From RGIG1995 sp045652425 (lineage in GTDB: Bacteria; Bacillota; Clostridia; Oscillospirales; CAG-272): a stretch of 64,000 bases of DNA. The notes under the pieces are model-generated. The model worked only from the letters and a program-made list of their open reading frames with translations. It did no database searches and was not told the origin of the DNA. The translations under genes were made by a program, and so were the position numbers. Positions within the stretch are counted from its first letter, which is position 1, and each line of letters starts with the position of its first letter. The stretch lies in the NCBI GenBank assembly GCA_045652425.1, contig JAZRUG010000035.1:1-64000 (forward strand), written 5' to 3'. Shown here piece by piece: positions 8,468-16,361 of the stretch.

Positions 8468-8629
8468 ATGGCTCAGGGAAATAGAGTTAGAATTACACTG
8501 GCATGCAGCGAATGCAAGCAGAGAAACTACGACACTATGAAGAACAAGAAGAATGATCCTGACAGACTTGAGATGAACAAGTACTGCCGTTTCTGTCGTA
8601 AGCACACTCTTCATAGAGAAACTAAGTAA
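8468..8629 (+). CDS. rpmG: Ribosomal protein bL33
   Basis: This 53-residue protein of the large subunit has two zinc-binding CxxC pairs (CSEC at 13-16 and CRFC at 40-43), so it is the zinc-containing C+ type of L33. It ends in KHTLHRETK, typical of the family. A strong ribosome site (GGGAGGTG) lies 8 bases before the ATG. Being first in the rpmG-secE-nusG order is characteristic of Firmicutes. Confidence 0.95.
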   Translation: MAQGNRVRITLACSECKQRNYDTMKNKKNDPDRLEMNKYCRFCRKHTLHRETK

Positions 8630-8641
8630 GGAGGTAGCATA

Positions 8642-8962
8642 ATGGCAGAGCTTGAAAAGAATCAGTCCGAAACAACTGTTGAAGTTGCAGAGGAAGTAAA
8701 AGAGACCGAAAAGACTGTTGGCAAAAAGGAAAAGTCCAAGAAAGCTACCCCGAAGAAAAACAAGATCGGTCTCGGTCAAAGAATTTCAAAGTTTTTCAAA
8801 GATTACAAGAGCGAACTCAAGAAGATCGTTTGGTTGTCTCCTAAAACTACTTTCCAATATACAGGTCTTGTACTTGTTATGATGGTAATAGTAAGCGCGT
8901 TCATCTTTGCGCTTGACACAGTATTTGGTCAGCTTTTGTTGCTTGTAAGTAAGTTGGTTTAA
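8642..8962 (+). CDS. secE: Preprotein translocase subunit SecE
   Basis: This single-span component of the SecYEG channel has a charged N-terminal tail of about 45 residues (Lys/Glu-rich), the conserved amphipathic helix FFKDYKSELKKIVWLSPK near residues 51-68, and one C-terminal transmembrane helix (LVLVMMVIVSAFIFALDTVF). The length, 106 residues, is long for Gram-positive SecE because of the charged tail. It lies between rpmG and nusG, 12 bases after rpmG. Confidence 0.95.
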   Translation: MAELEKNQSETTVEVAEEVKETEKTVGKKEKSKKATPKKNKIGLGQRISKFFKDYKSELKKIVWLSPKTTFQYTGLVLVMMVIVSAFIFALDTVFGQLLLLVSKLV

Positions 8963-8964
8963 TT

Positions 8965-9507
8965 ATGAGTGATCTTAATGATATCAGCCGTGAGGCGTGT
9001 TGGTACGTAGTACACACCTATTCGGGCTATGAAAACAAGGTTAAAGCCAACTTGGAAAAGATCGTAGAAAACCGTGGACTTCAGCATCTTATTTTCGATT
9101 CCATTATCCCTGTTGAAACAGTGAAGGATGGCGAAGAGGAGGATGCAAAGGAAGTTGAAAATAAAATCTTCCCCAGCTATGTTCTTATTAAGATGATTAT
9201 GTCTGACGAGAGCTGGCACGTGGTTAGAAATATTCGCGGTGTTACGGGCTTTGTAGGTCCCGGTTCAAAACCGGTTCCGTTAACTGACGAAGAAGTTGCA
9301 AGCATCGGTATTGAAACCGTTGCTAAAACTCTTGATTATAACGTAGGCGACAGCGTTAAGATTAAGAGCGGTACACTTGTAGGCTTCATCGGAAGAGTAG
9401 AAGAAATTTCCGAAGATAAGAAAAAAATCAAGGTTATGGCGACCATTTTCGGAAGAGAAACGCCTGTTGAGCTTGACTCTGACAGCGTTGAAATTTTAGA
9501 GGTTTAA
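8965..9507 (+). CDS. nusG: Transcription termination/antitermination factor NusG
   Basis: NusG binds RNA polymerase and couples it to Rho or the ribosome. The N-terminal NGN domain starts with WYVVHTYSGYENKVKANLE (residues 13-31) and includes the VRNIRGVTGFVG core near 90. The C-terminal KOW domain runs from GDSVKIKSGTL near 131 to the end. At 180 residues it is the normal size. It starts two bases after the secE stop, so the genes are translationally coupled. Confidence 0.97.
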   Translation: MSDLNDISREACWYVVHTYSGYENKVKANLEKIVENRGLQHLIFDSIIPVETVKDGEEEDAKEVENKIFPSYVLIKMIMSDESWHVVRNIRGVTGFVGPGSKPVPLTDEEVASIGIETVAKTLDYNVGDSVKIKSGTLVGFIGRVEEISEDKKKIKVMATIFGRETPVELDSDSVEILEV

Positions 9508-9537
9508 TTTTAAAAGAAAATCTCGTCCTTTGCTTAA

Positions 9538-9612
9538 CACGTAAAAAATTACGTGCATCGTGGGAGGGAGAAAATTTTTACTTTACTTTAATTCTCCCGC
9601 ATTAGAACCACA
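9538..9612 (+). promoter_or_regulatory. Structured leader of rplK (L11 leader type)
   Basis: CACGTAA-aaaa-TTACGTG at 9538-9555 is a perfect hairpin, and GGGAGAA at 9566 pairs with TTCTCCC at 9592. The flanking GTGG and CCAC can close an outer helix. It lies in the 122-base nusG-rplK spacer. A ribosomal-protein (L1 or L11) autoregulatory or processing element is likely by position, but not proven. Confidence 0.5.
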
Positions 9613-9629
9613 TTCGGAGGTGTATAGAA

Positions 9630-10055
9630 ATGGCAAAGAAAATTCAAGGTTATATCAAACTTCAGATTCCCGCCGGAAAAGCTACCCCTCAGCCCCCTAT
9701 CGGTCCTGCTTTGGGTCAGTACGGTGTAAGTATTCCTAACTTTACAAAGGAATTCAACGAAAGAACAAAGAATGATATGGGTCTCATTATCCCTGTAATT
9801 ATCACAGTATATGCAGACCGTTCGTTCTCATTCATTACAAAGACTCCCCCCGCACCCGTTCTTATTAAGAAGGCTTGCGGAATTGAAACAGCATCTGCAG
9901 CACCTAACAAGACTAAAGTTGCTAAGCTCACAAAAGAGCAGGTTCAGAAGATTGCTGAACAGAAGATGCCCGACCTTAATGCAGCTTCTCTTGAAGCAGC
10001 AATGAGCATGATCGCCGGTACTGCACGCAGTATGGGTATCACAGTTGAGGAATAA
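9630..10055 (+). CDS. rplK: Ribosomal protein uL11
   Basis: This is the 141-residue L11 that forms the GTPase-associated centre with 23S rRNA. The N-terminal domain has the proline-rich block PAGKATPQPPIGPALGQYG near 15-33. The C-terminal RNA-binding domain holds KLTKEQVQKIAEQKMPDLNA and ends MIAGTARSMGITVEE. A strong GGAGGTG ribosome site precedes the ATG. It lies 14 bases before rplA. Confidence 0.97.
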   Translation: MAKKIQGYIKLQIPAGKATPQPPIGPALGQYGVSIPNFTKEFNERTKNDMGLIIPVIITVYADRSFSFITKTPPAPVLIKKACGIETASAAPNKTKVAKLTKEQVQKIAEQKMPDLNAASLEAAMSMIAGTARSMGITVEE

Positions 10056-10069
10056 GGAGGGTTTTTACA

Positions 10070-10762
10070 ATGAAAATGGGAAAGAAATATAGCGACAGCA
10101 CAAAGCTGCTCGAAAGAACAAAGCTTTATGATGCAAACGAAGCAATTTCTCTCGTTTGCCAGACAGCAAAAGCAAAATTTGATGAAACAATCGAACTTCA
10201 CATCCGTCTCGGTGTTGACTCTCGTCATGCTGACCAGCAGGTAAGAGGCGCAATCGTTCTCCCCAACGGTACAGGTAAGACTGTTAAGGTTCTTGTATTT
10301 GCTAAGGGCGACAAGGTTCAGGCTGCTCTCGATGCAGGCGCTGACTATGCAGGTGCTGAAGAATACGTAGAAAAGATTCAGAAAGAAAACTGGTTCGACT
10401 TCGACGTTATCATAGCTTCTCCCGATATGATGGGCTTGGTAGGTCGTCTCGGTAAGGTACTCGGTCCTAAGGGACTTATGCCTAACCCCAAGGCCGGAAC
10501 AGTTACTCCCGACGTTGCTAAGGCTGTTAAAGAAGCTAAGGCAGGTAAGATTGAATATCGTCTTGATAAGACAAACATTATTCACTGCCCCATCGGTAAG
10601 GCTTCCTTCGGAGCTGAAAAGCTTCAGGAAAACTTTGATGCTCTCGTTGGCGCTGTTATCAAGGCTAGACCTGCAGCTGCTAAAGGTCAGTACATTAAGA
10701 GCTGCGTTATCGCATCTACAATGGGCCCCGGCATCAAGATTAACTACGCTAAACTCGGTTAA
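10070..10762 (+). CDS. rplA: Ribosomal protein uL1
   Basis: L1 forms the stalk that guides E-site tRNA release and often represses its own operon. The 230 residues include the signature VGRLGKVLGPKGLMPNPKAGTV near 123-144 and the terminal KSCVIASTMGPGIKIN. It follows a GGAGG site 14 bases after rplK. The usual downstream rplJ-rplL pair is absent: two terminators and a convergent gene follow. Confidence 0.97.
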   Translation: MKMGKKYSDSTKLLERTKLYDANEAISLVCQTAKAKFDETIELHIRLGVDSRHADQQVRGAIVLPNGTGKTVKVLVFAKGDKVQAALDAGADYAGAEEYVEKIQKENWFDFDVIIASPDMMGLVGRLGKVLGPKGLMPNPKAGTVTPDVAKAVKEAKAGKIEYRLDKTNIIHCPIGKASFGAEKLQENFDALVGAVIKARPAAAKGQYIKSCVIASTMGPGIKINYAKLG

Positions 10763-10778
10763 TTTTAACTGAAAAATA

Positions 10779-10812
10779 AAAGGTATACGATTTCGTATAC
10801 CTTTATTTTTTG
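10779..10812 (+). terminator. Intrinsic terminator of the ribosomal operon
   Basis: AAAGGTATACGA pairs with TCGTATACCTTT around a tiny loop and is followed by ATTTTTTT. It lies 16 bases after the rplA stop. Confidence 0.85.
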
Positions 10813-10826
10813 TAAAATAGTCAGGA

Positions 10827-10852
10827 GGATATGGGGTGCCATATCCTTTTTT
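10827..10852 (+). terminator. Second intrinsic terminator after rplA
   Basis: GGATATGG-ggtg-CCATATCC is followed by TTTTTT. It backs up the first terminator 15 bases upstream. Confidence 0.75.
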
Positions 10853-10865
10853 GATTGAAAAATAG

Positions 10866-10890
10866 AATACTCGGGCAACGCCCGAGTATT
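10866..10890 (-). terminator. Terminator of the GH30 gene
   Basis: AATACTCGGGC-aac-GCCCGAGTATT is a perfect 11-pair stem two bases beyond the minus-strand GH30 stop. On the minus strand it is followed by CTATTTTT. Confidence 0.8.
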
Positions 10891-10892
10891 AT

Positions 10893-12230
10893 TTAAAATA
10901 TTGCAGTTGCTAAAGTGTTGGGCATCATTTCGATATACCACCACTTGCCGTCGTGGAAATACTGAATCTGCTCTTTTTTGTCCGAGGGGTTTACAAGAAG
11001 AAGTATTGTCTTGCCGTCCTTGGACGTTGCAACGCAGCCTTCGGTATATCTTGTTTGTTTGGGGAAAGCGAAAACGGACAATTCCGGACGCTCAAATTTC
11101 AAGGGAGAGATTTCCCAAGTTTCGTCAATCATCGCAAAGTGTCTGAATGCTTTTGACTGACCGCTGTATGAAAGGCTTCCGTCAAGGCTGTTTCTTGTGA
11201 CGAGACCGCCGCAGAAGTAAGGACCAACGTTGGGACCGCCTTGTTCGTCAAGCATAAGGTTCCAACCGGTGAGAGAAGAGTATCCGTTTTGGAATACCTT
11301 TGTCAACATAACGCCCCACTTGCACCAGTCTGTGGCGTAATTGTCGTAAAGTCGGGGACCGCCTTCGGTAAAGTGGAGGGGTAATTCGGGGAACATTTCT
11401 CTCAAAATAGCCGTCTGCTCAATGTTGCCGTGGTAGTAGTGGAATGCTACGCCTGCGCTGTCGCGACGTAATTCGGGGTATTCTTCAAGAGACCATTTAA
11501 CTCTGTTTATATGAATAAAGTTGTGGTCAAAGAACCAAATCTTTGTATCAATGCCGTTGTCGTCAAATCTCTTTCTCAAGATGCTGACAAACTTTGCTTC
11601 GGATTCCGGATGCCATCTGCATGCGGGCATTTTACCGTCCTGATGTGTTGTGGGCTCGTTCTGAGAGGTTACGGCAAAAATGTTTATGCCTTCTGCCTGA
11701 TATGCCTTGATGTATTTTACAAAATAGTCTGCGTATACGTCAAGATACTTATCTCTCATATAACCGCCGCCGAGCATACCGCCTGTCTTCATCCATCCTG
11801 GAGGAGACCAAGGAGATGCAAAAAGCTTCAAGTCGGGTTTTATTTCCAAGATTTCTTTAATCATAGGAATAATGTAGTTCTTGTCTCTTTCGATAGAGAA
11901 GTGCTTTAATTCAACGTCATTTTCAACGTCGTCATAAGAATATACTTCTGCCGAATAGTCACTTGAGCCAATGGAAAGTCTACCGATTTTCATATCCAAG
12001 CCTTTGGGAGTGTAAAGATATTCCAAAAGCTCACGTCTTTTTTCTTTATCCATTTTGCTGAGGTTGTAGCAAGATGCGCCCGTAATTGCCGCTCCGCAAC
12101 CCATAAAGCCTTTGTTTACAAAGGTATCATCTTTTTTTGCTGTTGTTATACCGCAAAGGGTAGTGCCGGCAAAAAATGAATCCTCAATAAACTCTCCGTA
12201 TTCATTTGTTGTAAATATTTTAGCTTCCAT
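10893..12230 (-). CDS. Glycoside hydrolase family 30, intracellular
   Basis: This is a retaining (beta/alpha)8 glycosidase of the GH30 clan (glucosylceramidase, endo-beta-1,6-glucanase and xylanase relatives). SQNEP near residue 191 supplies the acid/base Glu and HFTEGG near 288 the nucleophile Glu. KLFASPWSPPGWMKT near 134 is the family substrate-binding loop, and a short beta domain (residues 380-445) closes the protein. There is no signal peptide, so it should act on imported oligosaccharides. AAGGAG lies seven bases before the ATG. A divergent AraC regulator probably controls it. Confidence 0.88.
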   Translation of the reverse strand: MEAKIFTTNEYGEFIEDSFFAGTTLCGITTAKKDDTFVNKGFMGCGAAITGASCYNLSKMDKEKRRELLEYLYTPKGLDMKIGRLSIGSSDYSAEVYSYDDVENDVELKHFSIERDKNYIIPMIKEILEIKPDLKLFASPWSPPGWMKTGGMLGGGYMRDKYLDVYADYFVKYIKAYQAEGINIFAVTSQNEPTTHQDGKMPACRWHPESEAKFVSILRKRFDDNGIDTKIWFFDHNFIHINRVKWSLEEYPELRRDSAGVAFHYYHGNIEQTAILREMFPELPLHFTEGGPRLYDNYATDWCKWGVMLTKVFQNGYSSLTGWNLMLDEQGGPNVGPYFCGGLVTRNSLDGSLSYSGQSKAFRHFAMIDETWEISPLKFERPELSVFAFPKQTRYTEGCVATSKDGKTILLLVNPSDKKEQIQYFHDGKWWYIEMMPNTLATAIF

Positions 12231-12269
12231 AAAAAGACTCCTTTTTATAAAAAATTGTACTTTTTATTT

Positions 12270-12298
12270 ATTATATAGTATTAATTAAAAAGATTAAA
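12270..12298 (-). promoter_or_regulatory. Promoter of the GH30 gene
   Basis: On the minus strand, a good TATAAT (12275-12270) is paired with a poor TTTAAT at -35 with 17-base spacing. A weak -35 is what an AraC-activated promoter would show. Confidence 0.5.
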
Positions 12299-12318
12299 TG
12301 TATATTTTGAGTAAAATA

Positions 12319-12347
12319 TTGTATTTTTTAGTAATATGCTATATAAT
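12319..12347 (+). promoter_or_regulatory. Promoter of the AraC-family gene
   Basis: TTGTAT at 12319 and TATAAT at 12342 have a spacing of 17 bases. The divergent GH30 promoter lies immediately to the left in the same 142-base spacer. Confidence 0.6.
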
Positions 12348-12372
12348 TGTAGTAGAGGAGTGGTCAGTTCTT

Positions 12373-13164
12373 ATGTATAACTTTTTGAATAATAGTAACG
12401 AATATATATTAAAAATGGCAATGCGGCAGTCTTGGCGTAACCAAAAATACAGCTACAAAAATACTGCAAGACGTGACTACGGTTTTTTGTATCTTTTAAG
12501 CGGCCGCGCTGTCTATAACTTTGACGGCAAAAGTATAGAGCTTCATACGGGTGATATTATCTGTTTGCCTAAAGGAAGTTATTACGAGGCGGAGTTTGAT
12601 GTGAGCCTTGGCAAAGTAAAAAATTATCTGATAAATTTTGATATTTTAAACGACGAGATTTCTACAAATGTAATTAATCCGTTTCTTTATCACAGTGATG
12701 GGCATAACGTCATATCAAGTTATTTTAAAGACCTTGTAGATGCATTTAACAGCGAGGGAAATTCACTTTTGACAAAGTCTTTGTTCTATAGGTTGCTTTA
12801 TACGTTGGCTTCGGTAAATCCCGCCAATAGTAAGACGGATATTGACAGTGATATTGATAAAGGCGCAGTGCTTTTAAAGGAAAGGCTTGATTTGTCGGTT
12901 GAAGATATTGCAAAAAAACTACATTTGAGCAGAAGTGCATTTCAAAAGCGTTTTAAAGACGTCTTTGGGGTTGCTCCTGTAAAATACAGAACATTGAATA
13001 AACTCGAAAAATCTAAAATATATCTTGATACTACCGATATGCCTATAAAGGAAATTGCGGAAAAGCTTGAGTTCTATGATTTGTCCTATTTTTACAAGGT
13101 TTTTGAAAAGCATTATTCCGTTACGCCTAAAAAGTACCGCGACAATTTGAAAAAATATTTGTGA
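12373..13164 (+). CDS. AraC-family transcriptional regulator
   Basis: This is a 263-residue two-domain regulator. The N-terminal cupin (residues 35-95; YLLSGRAVYNFDGKSIELHTGDIICLPKG) should sense a sugar. The C-terminal double helix-turn-helix covers residues 165-260: SVEDIAKKLHLSRSAFQKRFK and PIKEIAEKLEFYDLSYFYKVFEKHYSVTP, the latter matching the AraC signature. The start at 12373 has AGAGGAG upstream; the longer frame would place hydrophobic noncoding sequence before the domain. Divergent placement next to GH30 suggests it activates that gene. Confidence 0.9.
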   Translation: MYNFLNNSNEYILKMAMRQSWRNQKYSYKNTARRDYGFLYLLSGRAVYNFDGKSIELHTGDIICLPKGSYYEAEFDVSLGKVKNYLINFDILNDEISTNVINPFLYHSDGHNVISSYFKDLVDAFNSEGNSLLTKSLFYRLLYTLASVNPANSKTDIDSDIDKGAVLLKERLDLSVEDIAKKLHLSRSAFQKRFKDVFGVAPVKYRTLNKLEKSKIYLDTTDMPIKEIAEKLEFYDLSYFYKVFEKHYSVTPKKYRDNLKKYL

Positions 13165-13196
13165 AGTATGGTTTTAAACGATTTTTTTCAAATATA

Positions 13197-13225
13197 TAGA
13201 CAATCTTTTGTCTTTGTGATAAAAT
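13197..13225 (+). promoter_or_regulatory. Promoter with overlapping palindrome before the flavodoxin gene
   Basis: TAGACA at 13197 and TAAAAT at 13220 are 17 bases apart. AGACAA-tctt-TTGTCT at 13198-13213 is a perfect inverted repeat covering the -35 and spacer, a possible operator. Confidence 0.5.
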
Positions 13226-13273
13226 CAAGGCATATATAATAAAATGATATAAAACGAAATGGAGATATTAAAT

Positions 13274-13891
13274 ATGAAAGTACTTATGCTGAACGGAAGT
13301 CCGAGAAATAACAGCAATACATCTATTGCTTTGAATGAGGTGAAAAATATCCTTGTGCAAGAGGGAATAGAGGTTGAGATTATTCAGGTTGGTAATATGG
13401 AAATAAAGGGCTGTAAAGGTTGTCAGTATTGCAAAAAGAATGGAAAATGTGTTATGGACGACTTTGTTAATGAGTTTGCAGTTAAGCTTGAGGCGGCTGA
13501 CGGTCTTGTTGTGGGAAGTCCTGTTTATTATGCTTCGGCAAACGGTACTCTCGTGTGTTTGCTTGACAGACTTTTCTATAGCACTGCTTTTGATAAGACT
13601 ATGAAGGTAGGCGCATCCGTTGCGGTTGCGAGACGCGGCGGCTGTTCTGCTACTTTTGATGAATTAAATAAATATTTTACCATAAGCGGTATGCCTATTG
13701 TTTCCAGCCAGTATTGGAACAGCGTTCACGGCAGAGCGCCCGGAGATGCACCTAAAGATGAAGAGGGAATGCAGACTATGCGTACTCTTGGCAGAAATAT
13801 GGCTTTCCTTATTAAGAGTATTGCTCTCGGTAAAGAAAAGTACGGTATTCCCGAAAAAGAACCGGGCGTTATGACAAGTTTTATAAGATAA
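13274..13891 (+). CDS. Flavodoxin-fold NAD(P)H-dependent FMN reductase
   Basis: This 205-residue protein begins with the FMN phosphate loop LNGSPRNNSNTS at residues 5-16 and has the GSPVYYASANG loop near 83, as in iron-sulfur flavoprotein and FMN_red-family enzymes. A cysteine cluster, GCKGCQYCKKNGKC (residues 46-59), could bind an iron-sulfur centre as in archaeal and clostridial Isf. The start at 13274 is set by GGAG nine bases upstream. It likely transfers electrons under stress; the partner is unknown. Confidence 0.85.
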   Translation: MKVLMLNGSPRNNSNTSIALNEVKNILVQEGIEVEIIQVGNMEIKGCKGCQYCKKNGKCVMDDFVNEFAVKLEAADGLVVGSPVYYASANGTLVCLLDRLFYSTAFDKTMKVGASVAVARRGGCSATFDELNKYFTISGMPIVSSQYWNSVHGRAPGDAPKDEEGMQTMRTLGRNMAFLIKSIALGKEKYGIPEKEPGVMTSFIR

Positions 13892-13895
13892 AAAG

Positions 13896-13920
13896 AAAAA
13901 GCACCGAAACGGTGCTTTTT
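13896..13920 (+). terminator. Terminator of the flavodoxin gene
   Basis: AAAAAGCACCG-aaa-CGGTGCTTTTT is a strong symmetric stem that ends in a T run. Confidence 0.85.
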
Positions 13921-13939
13921 GTTGTAAGTAACGGGCAGT

Positions 13940-14010
13940 CAGGGCGTTGCCCTGAAACCCACCAAAGGCGCTTTTTGAAAAAAGCACCTTTGGAATCCGC
14001 AAAAACTTTT
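13940..14010 (-). repeat. R1 structured repeat, copy 1
   Basis: It has a small hairpin CAGGGC-gtt-GCCCTG (13940-13954), then the R1 hairpin CCAAAGGCGCTTTTT/AAAAAGCACCTTTGG (13962-13993), then the tail CAAAAACTTT. The only stem mismatch (C-A on plus) becomes a U-G pair in minus-strand RNA. It lies between convergent genes. Confidence 0.7.
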
Positions 14011-14074
14011 ATACTGACGTTAGTTAGTATAAAACAAATAATTGTGGCACAATCCCATATTTAAAAGGTTCTTT

Positions 14075-14134
14075 GCTTACTTTCTTCCTTAAAGAAAGTA
14101 AGCCTTAAAGAAAGTAAGCCTTAAAGAAAGTAGG
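14075..14134 (-). repeat. R2 hairpin extended by three 16-base tandem units
   Basis: GCTTACTTTCTT-cctta-AAGAAAGTAAGC (14075-14103) is an R2 hairpin flanked by TTCTTTG. Its right arm CCTTAAAGAAAGTAAG is then repeated three times (14087-14134, last unit ending TAGG). The array ends exactly at the stop codon of the minus-strand PHP gene. Confidence 0.7.
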
Positions 14135-15538
14135 TTATTTAATAGCCGAACCTTTTGTATATACGCCGTATTCTTTCCAAACTTCAGTATACTTATCGTA
14201 ACGTTTCTTATCCTCGGTAATGTCGTAGAAGCTTTCGCCGTGTTCGCCGAAGAAGTGTCTATAGAGCTTATCGGATCTGCCCGACATACTTTCAAGCGTT
14301 TCTTTTGCGCCTTCAACACCGAGAGTGTATTCGCGCATCATAATGCCTTCTGCTCTGCAAAGAACTTTTGTTCTTTCAAAGTAGTTTTCGAGAAGGAATC
14401 TTGTGTACATAGCAAGTCTGAAATCGCCCTGTACTCTGTATTCGTGGTTGGATTCGCTGTCCTTAACGATATGAAGTACGGGAGATGTCATACCCGATTT
14501 AATAGCTTCGAATATGCTGTCTCTTGTATTGTCTTTTGCAAAAACAATAGTGTAGATGTTACCGAAACGAATCTTGGGATCGTTAAACGTCTTGTGAGCA
14601 TCACTGCTTGATACGAGAGGCATTCTGAAGCCTTCTGCGCGAAGCTGATTAAAATATGAGATAGAAAGGTCGTTTCCGTTGTCAGTCATACCGCCGTTTA
14701 TCTCGTATGCATCAAACCAACCGCTCTTGAACAGCTTTTCAAGAAGGGGAAGTGTAACGTTATAAGTAAGGTTCTCTGATACCTGAAGCCAGAACGGGTG
14801 GGGGAGAATTGCAAGACCGCCGTCTTCATGGATTCTTGTTGTAGCCCATTTTGCCATAGCAAGACGTCTTGCGTCTACACCTGCATCTGCAAATTCTTTT
14901 TCGAGTTCGTCTACTTCTTTTTCATATTCTTCTGTGTGGTGGCAATAGAATTCGTCAATCCCCTTACCTTTGCAGAGGTGAACTATATGCAACGTATTTC
15001 CGGGAGTGTGTACTTCTTCGCCGTTCATAATGTTAAGGTCAATCTTTATGTCTTTGAATTCGTCTTGAACCTCTTCAGAAGAGAAGTAGCGGTTGTGGTC
15101 TGTTACAAAGATGAAATCAAAGCCTTCATGACGGAAGTTTGATACAAGTTCTCCGGAATAGTCGTCGCCGTCTGAACGGGGAGTGTGTACGTGTAAGTCG
15201 CCTTTGAGGGGACGAAGACAGTACAAATCCTCTTCCAATGCATATACAGATGTGTGGTTATAGGGCTTGTCCGCAGATTCTTTAAAACGAATCTCATATT
15301 CGCATTCGTGTTCGAATTCATATTCGAAAGTGAGCTTTCCGCCTTCTGCTACAACTGTAAAATCAGGCTCTGTCTTCGGGAACTTACGGTTATAGCACAT
15401 AGGCACCATAAATACCAAGTATTCCTTGCCATCTTCAAAGTAAAGCTGACCTTTCAAGGGAATAACAGAAACTTTTGATTTTTTGCCTATAGGGAAGATT
15501 ACCGGTTGTGCGATATATCTTGTCATAACGTCTTTCAT
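14135..15538 (-). CDS. PHP-domain protein with N-terminal beta domain
   Basis: This is a 467-residue protein. Residues 1-105 form a beta-rich region. The PHP metal motifs follow: KGDLHVHTPRSDG near 113, VTDHNR near 145, NGEEVHTPG near 173 (HVH and glutamate ligands), LPHPFW near 246 and SSDAHK near 313. This layout resembles the CehA/McbA or DUF6282-like phosphoesterase group. No signal peptide is seen. AAAGG lies about 10 bases before the ATG. The downstream edge abuts an R2 repeat array. Confidence 0.8.
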   Translation of the reverse strand: MKDVMTRYIAQPVIFPIGKKSKVSVIPLKGQLYFEDGKEYLVFMVPMCYNRKFPKTEPDFTVVAEGGKLTFEYEFEHECEYEIRFKESADKPYNHTSVYALEEDLYCLRPLKGDLHVHTPRSDGDDYSGELVSNFRHEGFDFIFVTDHNRYFSSEEVQDEFKDIKIDLNIMNGEEVHTPGNTLHIVHLCKGKGIDEFYCHHTEEYEKEVDELEKEFADAGVDARRLAMAKWATTRIHEDGGLAILPHPFWLQVSENLTYNVTLPLLEKLFKSGWFDAYEINGGMTDNGNDLSISYFNQLRAEGFRMPLVSSSDAHKTFNDPKIRFGNIYTIVFAKDNTRDSIFEAIKSGMTSPVLHIVKDSESNHEYRVQGDFRLAMYTRFLLENYFERTKVLCRAEGIMMREYTLGVEGAKETLESMSGRSDKLYRHFFGEHGESFYDITEDKKRYDKYTEVWKEYGVYTKGSAIK

Positions 15539-15597
15539 AGTATTTTTGCCTTTCTTTGTTTTGAGTAGAAATAAATTGGATTTTAAAAGATAGCAAT

Positions 15598-15627
15598 AAT
15601 GCTGTGCGCTTTTTAGCTCACAGCATT
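15598..15627 (-). terminator. Terminator of purC
   Basis: AATGCTGTG pairs with CACAGCATT (loop 12, with an inner AGC/GCG pair), 7 bases past the purC stop. On the minus strand it runs into a T-rich stretch. Confidence 0.7.
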
Positions 15628-15634
15628 ATAAAAT

Positions 15635-16318
15635 TTATCTGTTAAGAATAAGCTTTGTGAGTTCTACGGGTTCAACAATCTTGCCGTCTTTGTATACACG
15701 CATATTGCCGGATGCAATTTCGTCAATAAGGATAACTTCGCCGTTGTTGTAGCCAAATTCAAACTTAATATCCCAAAGGTCAAGTCCGATTGTCTTGAGG
15801 TCGTCAGCAACTATCTTTGTAATCTTGAGAGTCTGTTCCTTCATAGATTTAAAGAGTTCTTCGCTCATAACGCCAAGAGCTGCAAGTCCTTCGGAAGTAA
15901 CCAACGGATCGCCCTTTTCGTCATTCTTGAACGTACATTCAACGTATCCACCTTCAAGAACTGTTCCGTCTGCAATATATTCACCATAACGGCGGATAAA
16001 GCTTCCTGTTGCAACAAGTCTGCAAATTACTTCAAGACCGTGTCCGAATACTTTGCCGGGAAGTACTTCCATTGTAGCATTTTCAATATCAGCAGAAACG
16101 TAGTGAGTCTTGATACCTGCCTTCTGGAGCATTTCAAAGTAGTATACAGAGGTACGGAGGTTAGCCTTGCCGATACCTTCGATAGTAAGACCTACGGAGT
16201 TTTCTCCGGGATCAAATACGCCGTCTTTGCCTGTGCAGTCGTCCTTGAACTTGAGCATTACATTGCCGTTGTCAAGTGCGTAAACATCTTTCGTTTTTCC
16301 TGTGTAGGTTAATTTCAT
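15635..16318 (-). CDS. purC: SAICAR synthase (PurC)
   Basis: This enzyme joins aspartate to CAIR with ATP in purine synthesis (step 7 of IMP formation). The 227 residues include MLKFKDDCTGKDG near 21, VICRLVATGSFIRRYGE near 96 (the family RNxxxGS region in variant form), and the signature LWDIKFEFG with ILIDEI near 184-205. The usual CAIR/aspartate segments are divergent, as in some Clostridia PurC. The rest of the pur pathway is not adjacent, except the partial purH at the window end. Confidence 0.85.
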   Translation of the reverse strand: MKLTYTGKTKDVYALDNGNVMLKFKDDCTGKDGVFDPGENSVGLTIEGIGKANLRTSVYYFEMLQKAGIKTHYVSADIENATMEVLPGKVFGHGLEVICRLVATGSFIRRYGEYIADGTVLEGGYVECTFKNDEKGDPLVTSEGLAALGVMSEELFKSMKEQTLKITKIVADDLKTIGLDLWDIKFEFGYNNGEVILIDEIASGNMRVYKDGKIVEPVELTKLILNR

Positions 16319-16361
16319 TGAAAATTCCTTCTTTCAAATAAATATATAAAACTTTTATTAA

